NCBI GenBank assembly: GCA_029204225.1
Contig: CM055111.1
Coordinates: 3,101,029-3,165,028, forward strand
Direction of reading: 5' to 3'
DNA: 64,000 bases
From: Diphasiastrum complanatum
Taxonomy: Eukaryota > Streptophyta > Lycopodiopsida > Lycopodiales > Lycopodiaceae
Part shown: piece after piece, positions 11,975 through 22,688 of the stretch
Numbering within the stretch: position 1 is the stretch's first letter
Layout: every line of letters begins with the position of its first letter
Made by a program: the position numbers and the translations under genes
The notes under the pieces: generated by a model
Database searches by the model: none
What the model was told of the DNA's origin: nothing
Seen by the model: only the letters and a program-made list of their open reading frames with translations

Positions 11975-12740
11975 GAGTTTCTTGCCACTGGATGTTGCAC
12001 CTTGTGAGGACTGATCCTCACTACCTTCTTTGGATTTGTCCTTCTTGAAGTGTTGTTGTCCTTTGCCCTTGCCTCTTGACTTGTATCTGATGAAGAGTGC
12101 TTTGTCATCTCCAGCATCTTTCAATGATGTCTGTTGATCCTTAGCATCTTGTTCTCTTGCCTGCTTTCTTCAGCAATGAGAACACCTTGCAGTGTCTCCA
12201 AGGATGGAAGATCCTCTCTGACAACATAAGTCTGCACAATACTGTCATACTCATCTCTAAGTCCATTTAGGACTACTTGAACAAGTTCAGTGTTCTTAAG
12301 AGCATCACTAATACTAGCTAAATCTTGATGAAGATCCTTAACTCTCATGACATATGATGAAGCACTCTCATCTACTCTCTGATACTTAGAAATATTTAGT
12401 TCCTATGTGTAAGCAATCTAGAAGTATTTTTGATTTCATAGATTGTTTTTAGAGTATCCCAAACTTCCTTGGCAGTGGTGCATGTACTGATCTCTCTTAA
12501 CACTTCATTGGTAACATTCATTTTTATAAAATGAAGGGCAATTCTGGTTCTTTTGTGGAATGTTGCAGCTTCATTAGGTGCAACAGGTTCTTCTTCAGCT
12601 CCACTCACAATATCCATTACATCCTGTAGAATCAACAATGATTCCATTCTGATTTTCCGCATTGCATAATTGGAAGATGTTAATCTCTCACTGTTCTCTA
12701 AGAAATGTGAAGATGAAGACTTCTTCTTGGTGAGAAATTC
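11975..12740 (-). pseudogene. gag: Copia F gag, partial
   Basis: Read on the minus strand: RLTSSNYAMRKIRMESLL (substrate-like Gag start), then VTNEVLREISTCTTAKEVWD and KTIYEIKNTSRLL (12,662-12,396). After a frame break come MRVKDLHQDLASISDALKN and LVQVVLNGLRDEYDSIVQTY (12,348-12,121), and then a basic stretch KSRGKGKGQQHFKKDKSK (12,124-11,975). This is the Copia UBN2-type Gag shared with C and D. No zinc knuckle is reached, because the frame runs into the truncated LTR. No clear start codon remains. Confidence 0.85.
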
Positions 12741-13273
12741 TAGTAATGATAAAAAATGGAGTTGAAAGGATGTTGCTTGCTATCTCAATCTAGGATCTAA
12801 CATAGATGTTGATCCACCCTATGAAATCTAGCAACAAATTTGAGAACAAATTCTCAATACAAAAAATCAATCTATCTTGAATTTGGATTTTGCTTGTCAA
12901 AAAAGAAGAAGCACATGCAAGCAAGAAGTCTACTGATAAACTCTCTACGAACTTACTTTCATCTCAAACACAGTAATATGTGTGAAATGAAAAGTCTAAG
13001 ACCTCAGAACACTCACTTCTACTCAATCCTATTTGATTGACAATGAAAATTGATGAAAATGGTCAAAAAGACATATGTGTGCTCACTTTGGCATATCCCA
13101 CGAGTTGAGTACCCTCTCAAACTCTGATTGCCTAAAACTCTTCTAAAAACAAATCAAATTGATTTAGAAACAAAAGCAACACATTCTACTCTCCAATACC
13201 TATCCAACAAGCTATAGAACATCAAATTTGGATCATTTCTTGAGAAGTAGCACTCATTAATGAGGGCTGATTT

Positions 13274-13283
13274 CACACGTGTG
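13274..13283. promoter_or_regulatory. CACACGTGTG palindrome in Copia F leader
   Basis: An exact copy of the palindrome seen in B and D LTRs, here between PBS and gag of F. A shorter form, GCACGTGTG, occurs in both F LTRs (11,722 and 13,482). Confidence 0.35.
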
Positions 13284-13457
13284 AGCTCTCTGTCCATACA
13301 GAGCTCCGCTGGATCAGATCAGCCTTGATTTTATCCACTTAAGGTCCACAAATTGCTTGTTTCTCAGCAAGTTTGAATCCTTCTCCAAAATTCGAGTTCT
13401 TGCAAGCAAAAACACTGATGATCTGATGTATACTCCCTCACCTCTTCAAATCATGAA

Positions 13458-13469
13458 GCTCTGAAACCA
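13458..13469 (-). other. PBS of Copia F
   Basis: The minus strand reads TGGTTTCAGAGC, one mismatch from the initiator tRNA-Met PBS TGGTATCAGAGC. It directly abuts the CA end of the 5' LTR. Confidence 0.85.
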
Positions 13470-14198
13470 TGTGAAGTTTTTAGCACGTGTGAACTTCACT
13501 ACACACCCTACAAGATCTTACTGAGGTGTTGTGATTCACAAGATTGATCAAAGAGCAGTATGCTTGAAAAATCTAAGGCAAGAGCACAATGGCATACATC
13601 TGATGAAAAAATCTAACTCTTCACTATGAGAAATAAATGTCAGAAATAATTCCAAGTGTTCAGTATGGGAAAAAGAGGCTGCTCTTGGGTAGAGAGAGAA
13701 AATCATACATAGGAAACTTGGGTAGAGAGAGAATGAGTCCAAAACACCAAAATCTCAATATTCACAATATGGCAAAACATGCCCAGCTTTCCCTACATGA
13801 GAGAGACTCAAATTCCTATAGTGGAGTTGCATGGAAAGTCCTCTTAACTGAACTAATTCACCTACCAGAGATCCACATGTGTAACTGCATGCATGTATGG
13901 TGCATGTACTGCATGTCAACTCATAAAATTGCCTAGACATGTGTAGATCACAGAAACTACTTTGCATGTTGCATGCACTGATTGCATGTGGCTTGCATGC
14001 ATATAGTAAGACTTTGCATGCTATCAAAACATCTGCATATCATCATAATGGAACCTATCGAACTCAAATCCGAGCTACACTAGAAGGATATGTGCTCAAT
14101 TCACACTCCTTATATATACAACATGAAATCTAGTGGAAATTATCATGGACATGACCCCAAACCCGAGATAGGAAGATAATATTTTTATAAACTTCACA
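13470..14198 (-). repeat. 5' LTR of Copia F (729 bp)
   Basis: It starts TGTGAAGTTTATAAAAAT at 14,198 and ends CTTCACA at 13,470 on the minus strand. It is bounded by the TSD on the outside and the PBS on the inside. Its 3' third is repeated at 11,709-11,974. Confidence 0.85.
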
Positions 14199-14203
14199 AG
14201 ATC

Positions 14204-15106
14204 TACATGTAATTGACATTACCTTCTTTTGGTAGTCATGTCATACGAGAAATATAAAGCACCACAATGCTTGACCACTTGGGAGTGCTTTATCCATCTA
14301 AGCCATGCTCCATGATCAATATGGTTTTACTAGGATCATATAAACATGATCACATCCATGGAGGGTGTGGGTGTCTCCACGATCTCATGCTAATTGACCT
14401 CCTTAGAGTGATAATATTTGGTTAGTGATACCTAGATTGATCAAAAAATAATGTCTAATGATATGTCTATACTCTTCTCATAGATTTGCTACAATATTTG
14501 CTATGACAAGGGGTAAGTTCTCATGCGAATACTTTAGTAATGGATCTAGATGTCGATAGTGTTGACTACTGATAGTGATGATAGTGCCGATAGTTCCGAT
14601 AAAGCCTATTGTATTGATTTTATTTCATTGGACTATTTGGTAGCTTGACTTAAAACTAGAATATAGCTTGACTAGAATCATTTTTAGAGTTAACTAGCAA
14701 TTTTGGCCAATATAGCTAGTCTCGGCCATGCGGTTGTATTGGCCAATAAAGCACCAAAAGGATAGATTGTGGGGCCAAACCACCCAACTAGCTAGAAGCT
14801 AAAGATCAACCCGTGACAATAGTTTCACCCCCAAGCCATGGTGAATGAATGTTAATCAGGAGAGGATTTTGGTACCAAGCATTGAAACTTGGAAGTGTAG
14901 GATGGTGAGCTCTTGCAAGGTACTTATAGCACACAAGATGTATGTGCATATGTCATGCAACCTTAAATGGAATTAATCGGGTGTTTGAGCCTATCAGTTT
15001 TCCTCCAGACAATCGTTGGGAAGTGAAACTTTATTTACCATCCTATAGAACTATCTACTGCTTGTATGCAAAGCATTTTATTGTATATAGATTACAAATA
15101 GAGCCA
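14204..15106. other. Unassigned stretch between F and A1
   Basis: No coding similarity. It includes the inverse copy of the small 11,248-11,322 element near 14,672-14,755. I see nothing else definable. Confidence 0.45.
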
Positions 15107-17903
15107 AGATCCATTTTAGAAACCCATTGACAATCGTAAAGCAAAGAGTCGATCATCTGGAGCACGTCAGTATCTAGATAATTACTTCTGTTAACATTGA
15201 TAGGAGATTCTTGCGCTAACATTGGCGCCAGTTGCCATTGACAGTCTTCTTGCATTTCGATCCATAGGGCTCATTTTACCAGCCCATCTTTCACTTCTGT
15301 TCATTTTTGTTTGTGTTGTTTGCTCTCCCCAATTTCTATTTCCCACAAGCATGCATTCTATATTGTTTGTCAAATCGTGATTGTTTCAAATTTGTGCAAA
15401 CTCACCCCAAAATTTCAAAAAACTCCACCGTCGCACCGCCAATTTTTGACCGCCATTTTTTTCGATTTTTGATTTATTCAATTTTTTGAGTTTCTCAAGT
15501 TTTTTTTAATTGCCTCAGTTTCCATGTGTCATGCATCCACCAAACACTTCAAACATAAAAATTCAAAAGAATTTAATTTGATGATCCCATCCGACGATTT
15601 CATCTGAAGATTGCATCCGACGACTACAAAAAAACCCAAAAAACAGCATAAATTTTCTCTCAGACAACTACATCCGTCATTTTTTCTCAAATCAGTAATT
15701 CCTATTTTTTCGAGTTTCTCAAATTTTTTTTGAGTTTTTTGAATTTTTTGAGTTTATCTATTTTTTCGAATTTAAAAAAAAAAAAAACTTCTGTTCGATG
15801 ATTGCATCTGACAAACTGCACAAAAAGACTTTCTTTGACGATTGCATCCGACAACCTGCCAAAAAAACCTTCTTTGACATTTGCATCCGACGAGGCTAAT
15901 TTTTTTGAGTTTCTTAACTTCCGAATTTTTCGTGATTTTTTTGTTTTTCGAGTTTCTAAATAGATTTTTTCTATCCGACGCTGCATTGCCGTTGGTGGCC
16001 ATCTTCTCACTTTTATGCTCCAAGAATTCGATTATAACAGTGATCTTCCAGTTCGTTCTGTTTTTTATTGTCTGTTCCATGTCTTGCCATGATCTTTTTT
16101 AAAACACACGCATTCAATCGTGTCTTTGCGTTTCGATTTGCATCAGAACACCACCAACAGATGTTCAAGAAAACCACCGACACACTGCTCCCAAACGTTT
16201 CTTGAAACCACACACGTTTCGATTACAGTCCATTTTCTGAGGGAGAACCGACGAGCTATTCTCTCTAGAGCTGACGAATCCATCCCCTAGTGCATCCCAA
16301 AATTCCATCCGACACCCTTCATCTGCATTTGCATCCGCCGCCCTCATCTGCAGATTGCATCCGACGCCTATCTCCAATGCTTCTGACACTCATCTCCATT
16401 TGCATCTATCGTCTTGATCTTCAGATTGTATCTCATGTCTTTTCTAATTTTTCGAGTTTTTCAGATTTTGGATTTTTCGATCCCTTGTAATTTTTTCATA
16501 CTTTCAATTTTTCGATACTTGACTCTAATTTTTCAAAAAAAATCGAGTTTTTCAAGGTTTTTGGATTTTTTTTCAATATCTTAACAATTTTGAAGTTTTT
16601 CAAGTTTTTTCAAAGTCTTTTTGAGGTTTTTTCAGTGTTTTTTCAAAACTGTACATTGATCCATCCAATATATTTTTTCAACCCAGTTTTTGCATCCGCC
16701 GTCTTTCTAGTTCCATCCTCCGTATTTTGAATTTTTTCGAGTTTTCTAGATTTTTGATATTTTTTCGAATTTTTTCAAGTATTTAACTCTTTCGAGTTTT
16801 CCGGGTTTTGAAATTTTTCGAGTTTTCCGAGTTTTTAAGTTTTTTGAGTTCTTTCAGATTTTATAAAAATTTTGAGTTTTTTCGACTTTTCAAGTTTTTC
16901 CGAGTTTCTTTCAAGTTTTTGAGGTTTTTCGAGTTGTATCACGATTTTTGAGTTTCTGCGATTTATTAAGTTTCTTTCGATTTTTTTTTTTATGTATTCG
17001 ATTTTTTCTCGTTTTTCGATTTTTTCGATATCTTATGATTGTTTCGATACTTGACATTTTTCAGTCCCTTGTCATTTTTTCCATACTTAAGATTTTTTCG
17101 ATACATGACTCGATGTTTTCCAGAATTTTTCGATACTGTATTGACTCGAACAAACCGAAGTGATATCTGCAATCAGATTTTTTCGATACTTTATCAACTC
17201 AATTTTTTCGAGTTTGTTCCGAGTCACTGTAAATTTTTTCGGGCCTAGATTTTTTCGATAGATTGTTTTCGATAATAGATTTTTTGAGTCCTAATTTTTC
17301 AAATTTTGTTTTTGAGTTTATTTTTTTTGAGTTTTAATTTTTTGAATTCTCTTTTTTCGAGTTCTCATTTTTCGAGTTTTTATTTTTCGAGTTTCATGTT
17401 TCGAATTTCATTTTTCAAATTTTATTTTTCGATTCTAATTTTATTCAATCCCTTATTTTTTGATCTCTTATTTTTTGACCCCTTATAATTTTTTGATCCC
17501 TTGTAAATTTTTCGATACCTTATACTTTTTTTCATCCACTGTCTTTTCGATCCAGTCTATTTTTTTTTCCGATCCAGTTCCATCCGACGTCCATTGCATC
17601 CGCCAACCTCCATCCGACTCCCTCCACCTTCGTTTGCATCCGACACCCTTCCTCATCAGTTTCATCCGACGTCCTCCATCTCAATTCCATCCGATGCCCA
17701 TTGCATTCGCCAACCATTTGCATCCGCCAGTGTCTTCCAACCATTGCATCTAACGCCCTCTACCTTCATCTACATCCGACACATTTGCATCTGCTACCGC
17801 ATTTTGCTACATCTGTCCCTGCATTCCCTTTGCATTCCACAATTGACATCCGACGAGCTTCAGAATACATTCAATGAGTTATCAGAGTTCTTCACCATTG
17901 TTC
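15107..17903 (+). repeat. AT-rich dispersed repeat A1
   Basis: A 2.8-kb unit repeated almost end to end at 54,509-57,505 and partly at 25,990-27,045. It begins GATCCATTTTAGAA and ends TTCTTCACCATTGTT. It is built of TTTTTCGAGTTTTT-like runs and scattered GCATCCGACG words. Near its start, GCTAACATTGGCGCCAGTTGCC (split here at 15,216 and 15,223) holds TGGCGCCA, which resembles the PBS used by many plant Gypsy elements after an LTR ending in ACA. It could therefore be the 5' end of a degenerate Gypsy or LARD-like element. ORFs are short and composition-driven. Confidence 0.8.
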
Positions 17904-18374
17904 AGATTTTTATGGTTGATTTGACATATCAATCATATCCTATCAGCTCAATCATATCTAAAAAACAATCAATATAGAATCCCATATTGCTAATCTGATT
18001 TTGGTATACGATTCAGTCAAAGACAAAATAGTCGAATGTTAAAAATTCACAATTCTAGCTTGACTAGTTTTGGTCATATGACTTGTAAATAGTTAGATGG
18101 TCATGATGTGGCTTGTCACACGTGTCAAATAGCATAGGATTCCATTCATAAGGATGTTCTCAAGTAGACCTAATTGTTAGAACCTTTGGAATGAGTCCAA
18201 ATTATGCTTAGATACAAGGGAGAAAAAATAGGAGCTATTTTTGGTAATTTTTGCATTGTTGAGGGATCTCCAAGATTCCAACCCTAACTTGGTAGGGATG
18301 AAAGATCCACCAAAATTAGCATTAGGGATAGGTTTAGGGCTACTCATACCTGCCCAAAACCGTGATGGATCATG

Positions 18375-18383
18375 TATATATAG
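18375..18383 (+). promoter_or_regulatory. Putative TATA box in D 5' LTR
   Basis: TATATATAG lies about midway in the LTR, where the U3/R boundary is expected, and is conserved in the 3' LTR. The promoter role is inferred. Confidence 0.5.
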
Positions 18384-18550
18384 GTGATGATATCTCACCA
18401 AAATCAATCAAGCAATTTCATGATTTTTCTCTCATAATGGTGCAATTGCTCTCTATGTTCATAATTGTTTGAGTACTTGTGATTACTAATGATTATAGGA
18501 TTGAATTTAGGTCTGGTGTACAGTACTCAGACTGTGGGAGGCCGTACTTT

Positions 18551-18560
18551 CACACGTGTG
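18551..18560. promoter_or_regulatory. CACACGTGTG palindrome in D LTR
   Basis: An exact palindrome with a G-box core. The 3' LTR counterpart at 23,203 has lost the first base (ACACGTGTG). Confidence 0.4.
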
Positions 18561-18710
18561 AAGCCTTCTTCAAGGATTTGGGCCATTTAGTGAGGTTCAA
18601 GCATAGATTTTTGATGGATTTTGATGGTTCAACTTGTGCTAATCTTATAATCTATTGTTTCCCTCATCATTTCAAGTTTTTTAGGATCCTTATTTGCTAT
18701 AATTTTTACA

Positions 18711-18722
18711 TGGTATCAGAGC
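18711..18722 (+). other. PBS of Copia D
   Basis: TGGTATCAGAGC follows the LTR immediately. It is the exact complement expected for initiator tRNA-Met priming, standard for plant Copia. Confidence 0.95.
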
Positions 18723-19521
18723 CTAAAGGCTGAAATGAGCTAAATCCTTGGTTTTCATTCAATTTGATCACAATTTTTGATCTAAATCTTGTGTAGATTG
18801 GATCTTAGCATCTAGTATTGATTCTAGAACTCAAAGTGAGTCAAATACATTGGAGATTGGTGTTGTGTGACTTCATTTGCAGGTGTTTAGGTGTCTAAAA
18901 CCAGAGGCAAAGTTGAATTCAATTCACATTACCAAGATAGCAAGTTTTGCTTGCTCCAAGCATTGATTTCTAAGCAAGTTTTGAAGGTGATTTCATAGAG
19001 GAGGCTTTCTAGCATTCAAGGAGAGGGAATATCAGAGTTTTGGGGACTCTTCAAGGCTGTTCTAAGGTGTAGTAGACACCTCCTAAAGTGATTTAGGTTC
19101 AGTCCAACCATTGCTTGACTTATGCACCAAATTAGATCAATTTTTCATCAATTTTGATCATTTTTTGCTTGTGATTGGATAGTAGATTGTGTTGCATCCT
19201 CATTAAGTTCCATTTAGATCTTTTACAAGTGATTTTGGAAGTATATTAGGTTGCTGAAATTCACTCTTGATCAGATCATTTGGAAGCTTTAATGTTCTTT
19301 ATAGAAAGAGGGGCAATTCTACTAGTATTGTCTACTTCAATCAAGCAAGTGCATTGTTTCTAGTATTCTATGATTTGATTTTGTTAGAGATCATTCTTAG
19401 ATCTTTATAGGAAGTCTATTACTGATCTTTTCAGGTCCCTAAGAAGTGGGATAAGGTAGACCTTCAATCAAATCAATAGAAGTAACCTTCATTTGTGTCA
19501 AGTCCTTGATTAGGAGACTAG

Positions 19522-20526
19522 ATGGCATCTATAAATGCATATCTTTTGGATACTAATGAAAGGCTCAACAAAACTAACTATTCCATATGGAAAGTTAGAA
19601 TGGAATCTATCATGATCATGCAAGATCTGATGGAAATTGTAAATGGTAAGGAGGGTGAACCTATTCATCCTCAAGAAAAAGCCAAATACATCAAGAGGTG
19701 CAATGTTGCACTACATTGCATAAAAAAGAATGTTGCAAATGAACTCTTAAGAGAGGTAGGAGATTGCACTTCAGCTCAAGATGCTTGGGAGACTTTGCAA
19801 AAGGTCTATGAATCCAAGAACCAAACTAGAATGTTAGCTTTGAAGAATCAAATCTATAGAAGCTATCAAAAGAAAGGAGAGAGTGCACATACTTTTGTCC
19901 TAAGAATAAAGGAATTGAACAAAGAGCTAGCCTTTATAGGTGACCCTATCAAGGATGAAGAGCTTGTTCAACTCATATTGAATGGACTAAGCTTTGAATT
20001 TGACAATTTGGTTCAGGGATATGCAATTATGGGTAAGCTACCCATACTTGAAGAACTCCAAGGCACACTCATGGCCGAGGAATCAAGAAGGAGCCAAATG
20101 CAAGAGAGGATGGATAGGCTTTCCATCCAAGGTGGAGATGACCAAGCTCTCTTCACCAAAGGCAAAGGCAAGTCCAAAGGCAAAGGATCAACATTCAAGA
20201 AGTATACAAAGCTTGAGGATCAAGAAGGACCCCCAAAGGCATCTCCATCAACCACCAAAGTCAAGAAGGACAAATCAAAGGTGAAGTGCTACTATTGTAG
20301 CAAGATGGGGCATTATGCCTCGAAATGCTTCAAGAGGAAGCAAGATCAAAGCCAAGCCAACATGAGCAAAGAGGAGGAGGAGGAGAGTTCACATGAGGAC
20401 TCTCTCATGATGTCCATATTTTCTTCAACAAGCTTCAAAGGAGAAGATCCTTGGTGGATTGACTCGGGTGCTAGTTCACACATGACTAGTATAAAGGGAG
20501 TTTTTCTCTTCTCTCTTATCTTATGA
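19522..20526 (+). CDS. gag: Copia D Gag and protease active site
   Basis: A 334-residue open frame from ATG at 19,522 (MASINAYLLDTNERLNKTNY), the first ATG of the frame after an ~800-base leader. Residues about 20-190 form the UBN2-type Copia Gag (YSIWKVRMESIM, DAWETLQKVYESKN, ELVQLILNGLSFEF). A Lys-rich linker follows. One zinc knuckle, CYYCSKMGHYASKC (C256-C269, CX2CX4HX4C), packages RNA in this family. The aspartic protease site WWIDSGASSHMT has its catalytic Asp at residue 314. The frame ends at 20,524 because of a one-base-type frameshift near 20,500; protease continues in another frame. Gag itself looks able to be made. Confidence 0.92.
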   Translation: MASINAYLLDTNERLNKTNYSIWKVRMESIMIMQDLMEIVNGKEGEPIHPQEKAKYIKRCNVALHCIKKNVANELLREVGDCTSAQDAWETLQKVYESKNQTRMLALKNQIYRSYQKKGESAHTFVLRIKELNKELAFIGDPIKDEELVQLILNGLSFEFDNLVQGYAIMGKLPILEELQGTLMAEESRRSQMQERMDRLSIQGGDDQALFTKGKGKSKGKGSTFKKYTKLEDQEGPPKASPSTTKVKKDKSKVKCYYCSKMGHYASKCFKRKQDQSQANMSKEEEEESSHEDSLMMSIFSSTSFKGEDPWWIDSGASSHMTSIKGVFLFSLIL

Positions 20527-21286
20527 TGGACCTATAAAGTCTATATATACAGCAAATGATGAAGCTTGTAAGATTGAAGGAGTTGGTAGCATTCCCCTTT
20601 GCTTAGGATCTTCCAAAAAGATCAACATAGAAGGTGTTTTGTACATTCCTACAATAACAAAGAATCTACTAAGTGTTGGCCAAATGGTAGACAATGGTTT
20701 CAATGTTGACTTTGTTTCAAATGAATGTTTCATCAAGAAGAAGGGTAAGATAGTGGCTAAGGGCACTAGACTTGGCAAACTTTATAAGCTGGATGCATTT
20801 GTGGATACTAATGTTGTCATGTTGGCCGAGAAGAGCAAGATATCTACCTTTACTTTATGGCACAAAAGACTTGGACATGTCAACTCGGGTTCCATGGAGG
20901 CTATGATCAAGGAGGAGTATGCTTTAGGCCTACCAAGGTCTATTGGGAAGGAAGACAAGGTTTGTGAAGCTTGTGCCTTATCCAAGGCACATAAGAAGGT
21001 GTTTCCTAACTCCATCAGAAAGTCATCTCATCCTCTTGAACTCATACACTCGGATGTGCACATTGCTAGCACCAAATCTAATGGAGGTTCATCCATGTTT
21101 TTAACCTTCATTGATGACTACTCAAGATATTGTTGGGTGTTCTTACTTTCCTTCAAGTCTCAAGTATTTGATACTTTTGTAAAGTTCAAGTTGTTTGTGG
21201 AAAAGCATCATAATCATAGCATCAAGATTCTTAGAAGTGACAATGGTGGAGAATTCATCTCCAATGAGTTCAAGGCCTTTTGTTGA
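20504..21286 (+). pseudogene. pol: Copia D protease end and integrase N-half
   Basis: In the shifted frame the protein continues from SYDGPIKSIYTANDEAC through IPTITKNLLSVGQMVDNGF to the GAG_pre-integrase/integrase zinc finger (LWHKRLGHVN, KVCEACALSKAHKK). The first two integrase catalytic Asp regions are present (LIHSDVH with FIDDYSRYCW, then RSDNGGEF). The frame stops at 21,284 where a deletion begins. The catalytic Glu region (usually ERKNR) and the whole integrase C-terminal domain are missing, so this copy cannot make integrase. Confidence 0.92.
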
Positions 21287-22674
21287 ATGCAAATGGGAGT
21301 GTTAACAAACATAAAGCAAGATTAGTTGCAAAAGGTTATGCTCAAGAGAGAGGGATAGACTATGAGGAAACTTTTGCACCCGTGGCCAAGATGGTCACAA
21401 TAAGGCTAATCATTGCACTTGCATCACATTTTGGATGGATTCTATGTCAAATGGATGTCTCTAATGCTTTCTTGAATGGTTTTTTGGAAGAGGATATCTA
21501 TATGGAGCAGCCACGAGGGTTCATCAAGCATGGAATGGAGAACAAAGTATGCCATCTCCAAAGAAGCATCTATGGCTTGAAGCAAGCCTCGAGATCTTGG
21601 AATTCAAGACTACATTGCTATCTTATTTCACTTTCTTTTGTTCAAAGTGAATATGATCCCACTCTTTACATTAAGTTTGATGATGTTGGTATTGTACTTT
21701 TACTCATTTATGTAGATGACATCATCATTAGTGGAAATAGTGTTGATGGTATTGAAAAAATCAAGATAGATTTATCCTTAGAGTTCAAGATGGTAGATCT
21801 AGGGTGTCTTCACTTCATCTTAGGCATAGAAGTACTTAGAGGGTCTGATTTTATCTTTATAAGTCAAGTAAACTATGCTCAAAGTCTTTTGAAGAAGTTT
21901 AAGATGGAAGTATGCAAAAGTGTTGACACACCAATGGAGCAAGATGTAAAAGTGCCAAATGAAGATGATGAAAGATCCTTCATGGACATCACTTTGTTTA
22001 GGCAGCTTATAGGTTCCTTAATGTGGATCACTATAACTAGACCAGATATTAGCTTTAGTGTATGTAGGTTGAGCCAATCCATGCAAAAGCCATTGAATAT
22101 CCATTGGAAAAAGGCTAAGAGGATTCTAAGATACATCTCGGGTACATTGGATTTTGGGATTCTATATAGAGGAGATGTGATTAACCTTCATGCATTTAGT
22201 GATTCAGATTTTGCAGGGGACAAGAGGGATAGGAAATCAACAAGTGCCTATTCAACTTTCATAGGAGAAGGTGTGGTTTCATGGCTTTTAAAAAAGCAAA
22301 AAACTATATCTCTATCTTCAACCGAGGCCGAGTACAAAGCTTTGACAACCACTACAAAGGAGGTACTTTGGATCAAGAGATTATTGGTGGAGCTAAAGAT
22401 CATGGATTCAGAGGAGGCACCAATCATCTACAACGACAATATATCAGCCCAACACCTTGCATCTAACCCAATCTTCCATGCAAGATCTAAGCACATTGAG
22501 ATATGCCATCACTTTGTGAGAGAAATGGTGCAAGCCAAGGAGATTGCTTTGGAGCATGTTCCAAGCAATGAATGTGTAGCTGATCTACTTACTAAACCAC
22601 TTCAAAAGACACCTTTTATGAAGTTCAGATCATCACTTGGAGTGATTAGTAAAGCAATGATTGAACCAAGCTAG
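21280..22674 (+). CDS. pol: Copia D reverse transcriptase and RNase H, N-terminally cut
   Basis: A 464-codon frame starting abruptly inside the RT fingers (LNANGSVNKHKARLVAKGYA), after the deletion joining it to integrase. The RT core is intact: TFAPVAKMVTIRL, QMDVSNAFLNGFLEEDIYM, SIYGLKQASRSWN and the catalytic LIYVDDIIISGN. Then come the thumb/connection (IGSLMWITITRPDISF) and RNase H (HAFSDSDFAGDKRDRKSTS, SLSSTEAEYKAL, HIEICHHFVRE). It ends TKPLQKTPFMKFRSSLGV with a stop just before the PPT. The enzyme core looks well kept although the N-terminal RT part is absent; the ATG at 21,280 is probably not a real start. Confidence 0.9.
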   Translation: MLNANGSVNKHKARLVAKGYAQERGIDYEETFAPVAKMVTIRLIIALASHFGWILCQMDVSNAFLNGFLEEDIYMEQPRGFIKHGMENKVCHLQRSIYGLKQASRSWNSRLHCYLISLSFVQSEYDPTLYIKFDDVGIVLLLIYVDDIIISGNSVDGIEKIKIDLSLEFKMVDLGCLHFILGIEVLRGSDFIFISQVNYAQSLLKKFKMEVCKSVDTPMEQDVKVPNEDDERSFMDITLFRQLIGSLMWITITRPDISFSVCRLSQSMQKPLNIHWKKAKRILRYISGTLDFGILYRGDVINLHAFSDSDFAGDKRDRKSTSAYSTFIGEGVVSWLLKKQKTISLSSTEAEYKALTTTTKEVLWIKRLLVELKIMDSEEAPIIYNDNISAQHLASNPIFHARSKHIEICHHFVREMVQAKEIALEHVPSNECVADLLTKPLQKTPFMKFRSSLGVISKAMIEPS

Positions 22675-22688
22675 ATAGTGAGGAGGAG

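Larger units (their letters stand above)
11709..14198 (-). mobile_element. Copia F, internally deleted, with TSD
   Basis: A minus-strand element. Its 5' LTR is 13,470-14,198, the PBS 13,458-13,469, gag lies at about 12,740-11,975, and a shortened 3' LTR is 11,709-11,974. Both outer sides carry the 5-base TSD AGATC (11,704-11,708 and 14,199-14,203), which fixes the ends. The LTR termini are TGTGAAG and CTTCACA. All of pol and the first ~460 bases of the 3' LTR are missing. Since the outer TSD is intact, the deletion most simply happened after insertion, or else in the RNA/cDNA. Confidence 0.88.
18037..18710 (+). repeat. 5' LTR of Copia D (674 bp)
   Basis: It runs from TGTTAAAAATTCACAA to TATAATTTTTACA, flanked by TSD and PBS. 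A TATATATAG element at 18,375 is a plausible TATA box. It contains CACACGTGTC (18,117) and the exact palindrome CACACGTGTG (18,551). Confidence 0.95.

Noticed and set aside
15702-17753. Many Phe/Ser/Leu- or Lys-rich ORFs in repeat A1 (likewise A2 and A3)
   Set aside because: They follow from TTTTTCGAGTTTTT runs and are not conserved as protein between A1 and A3.
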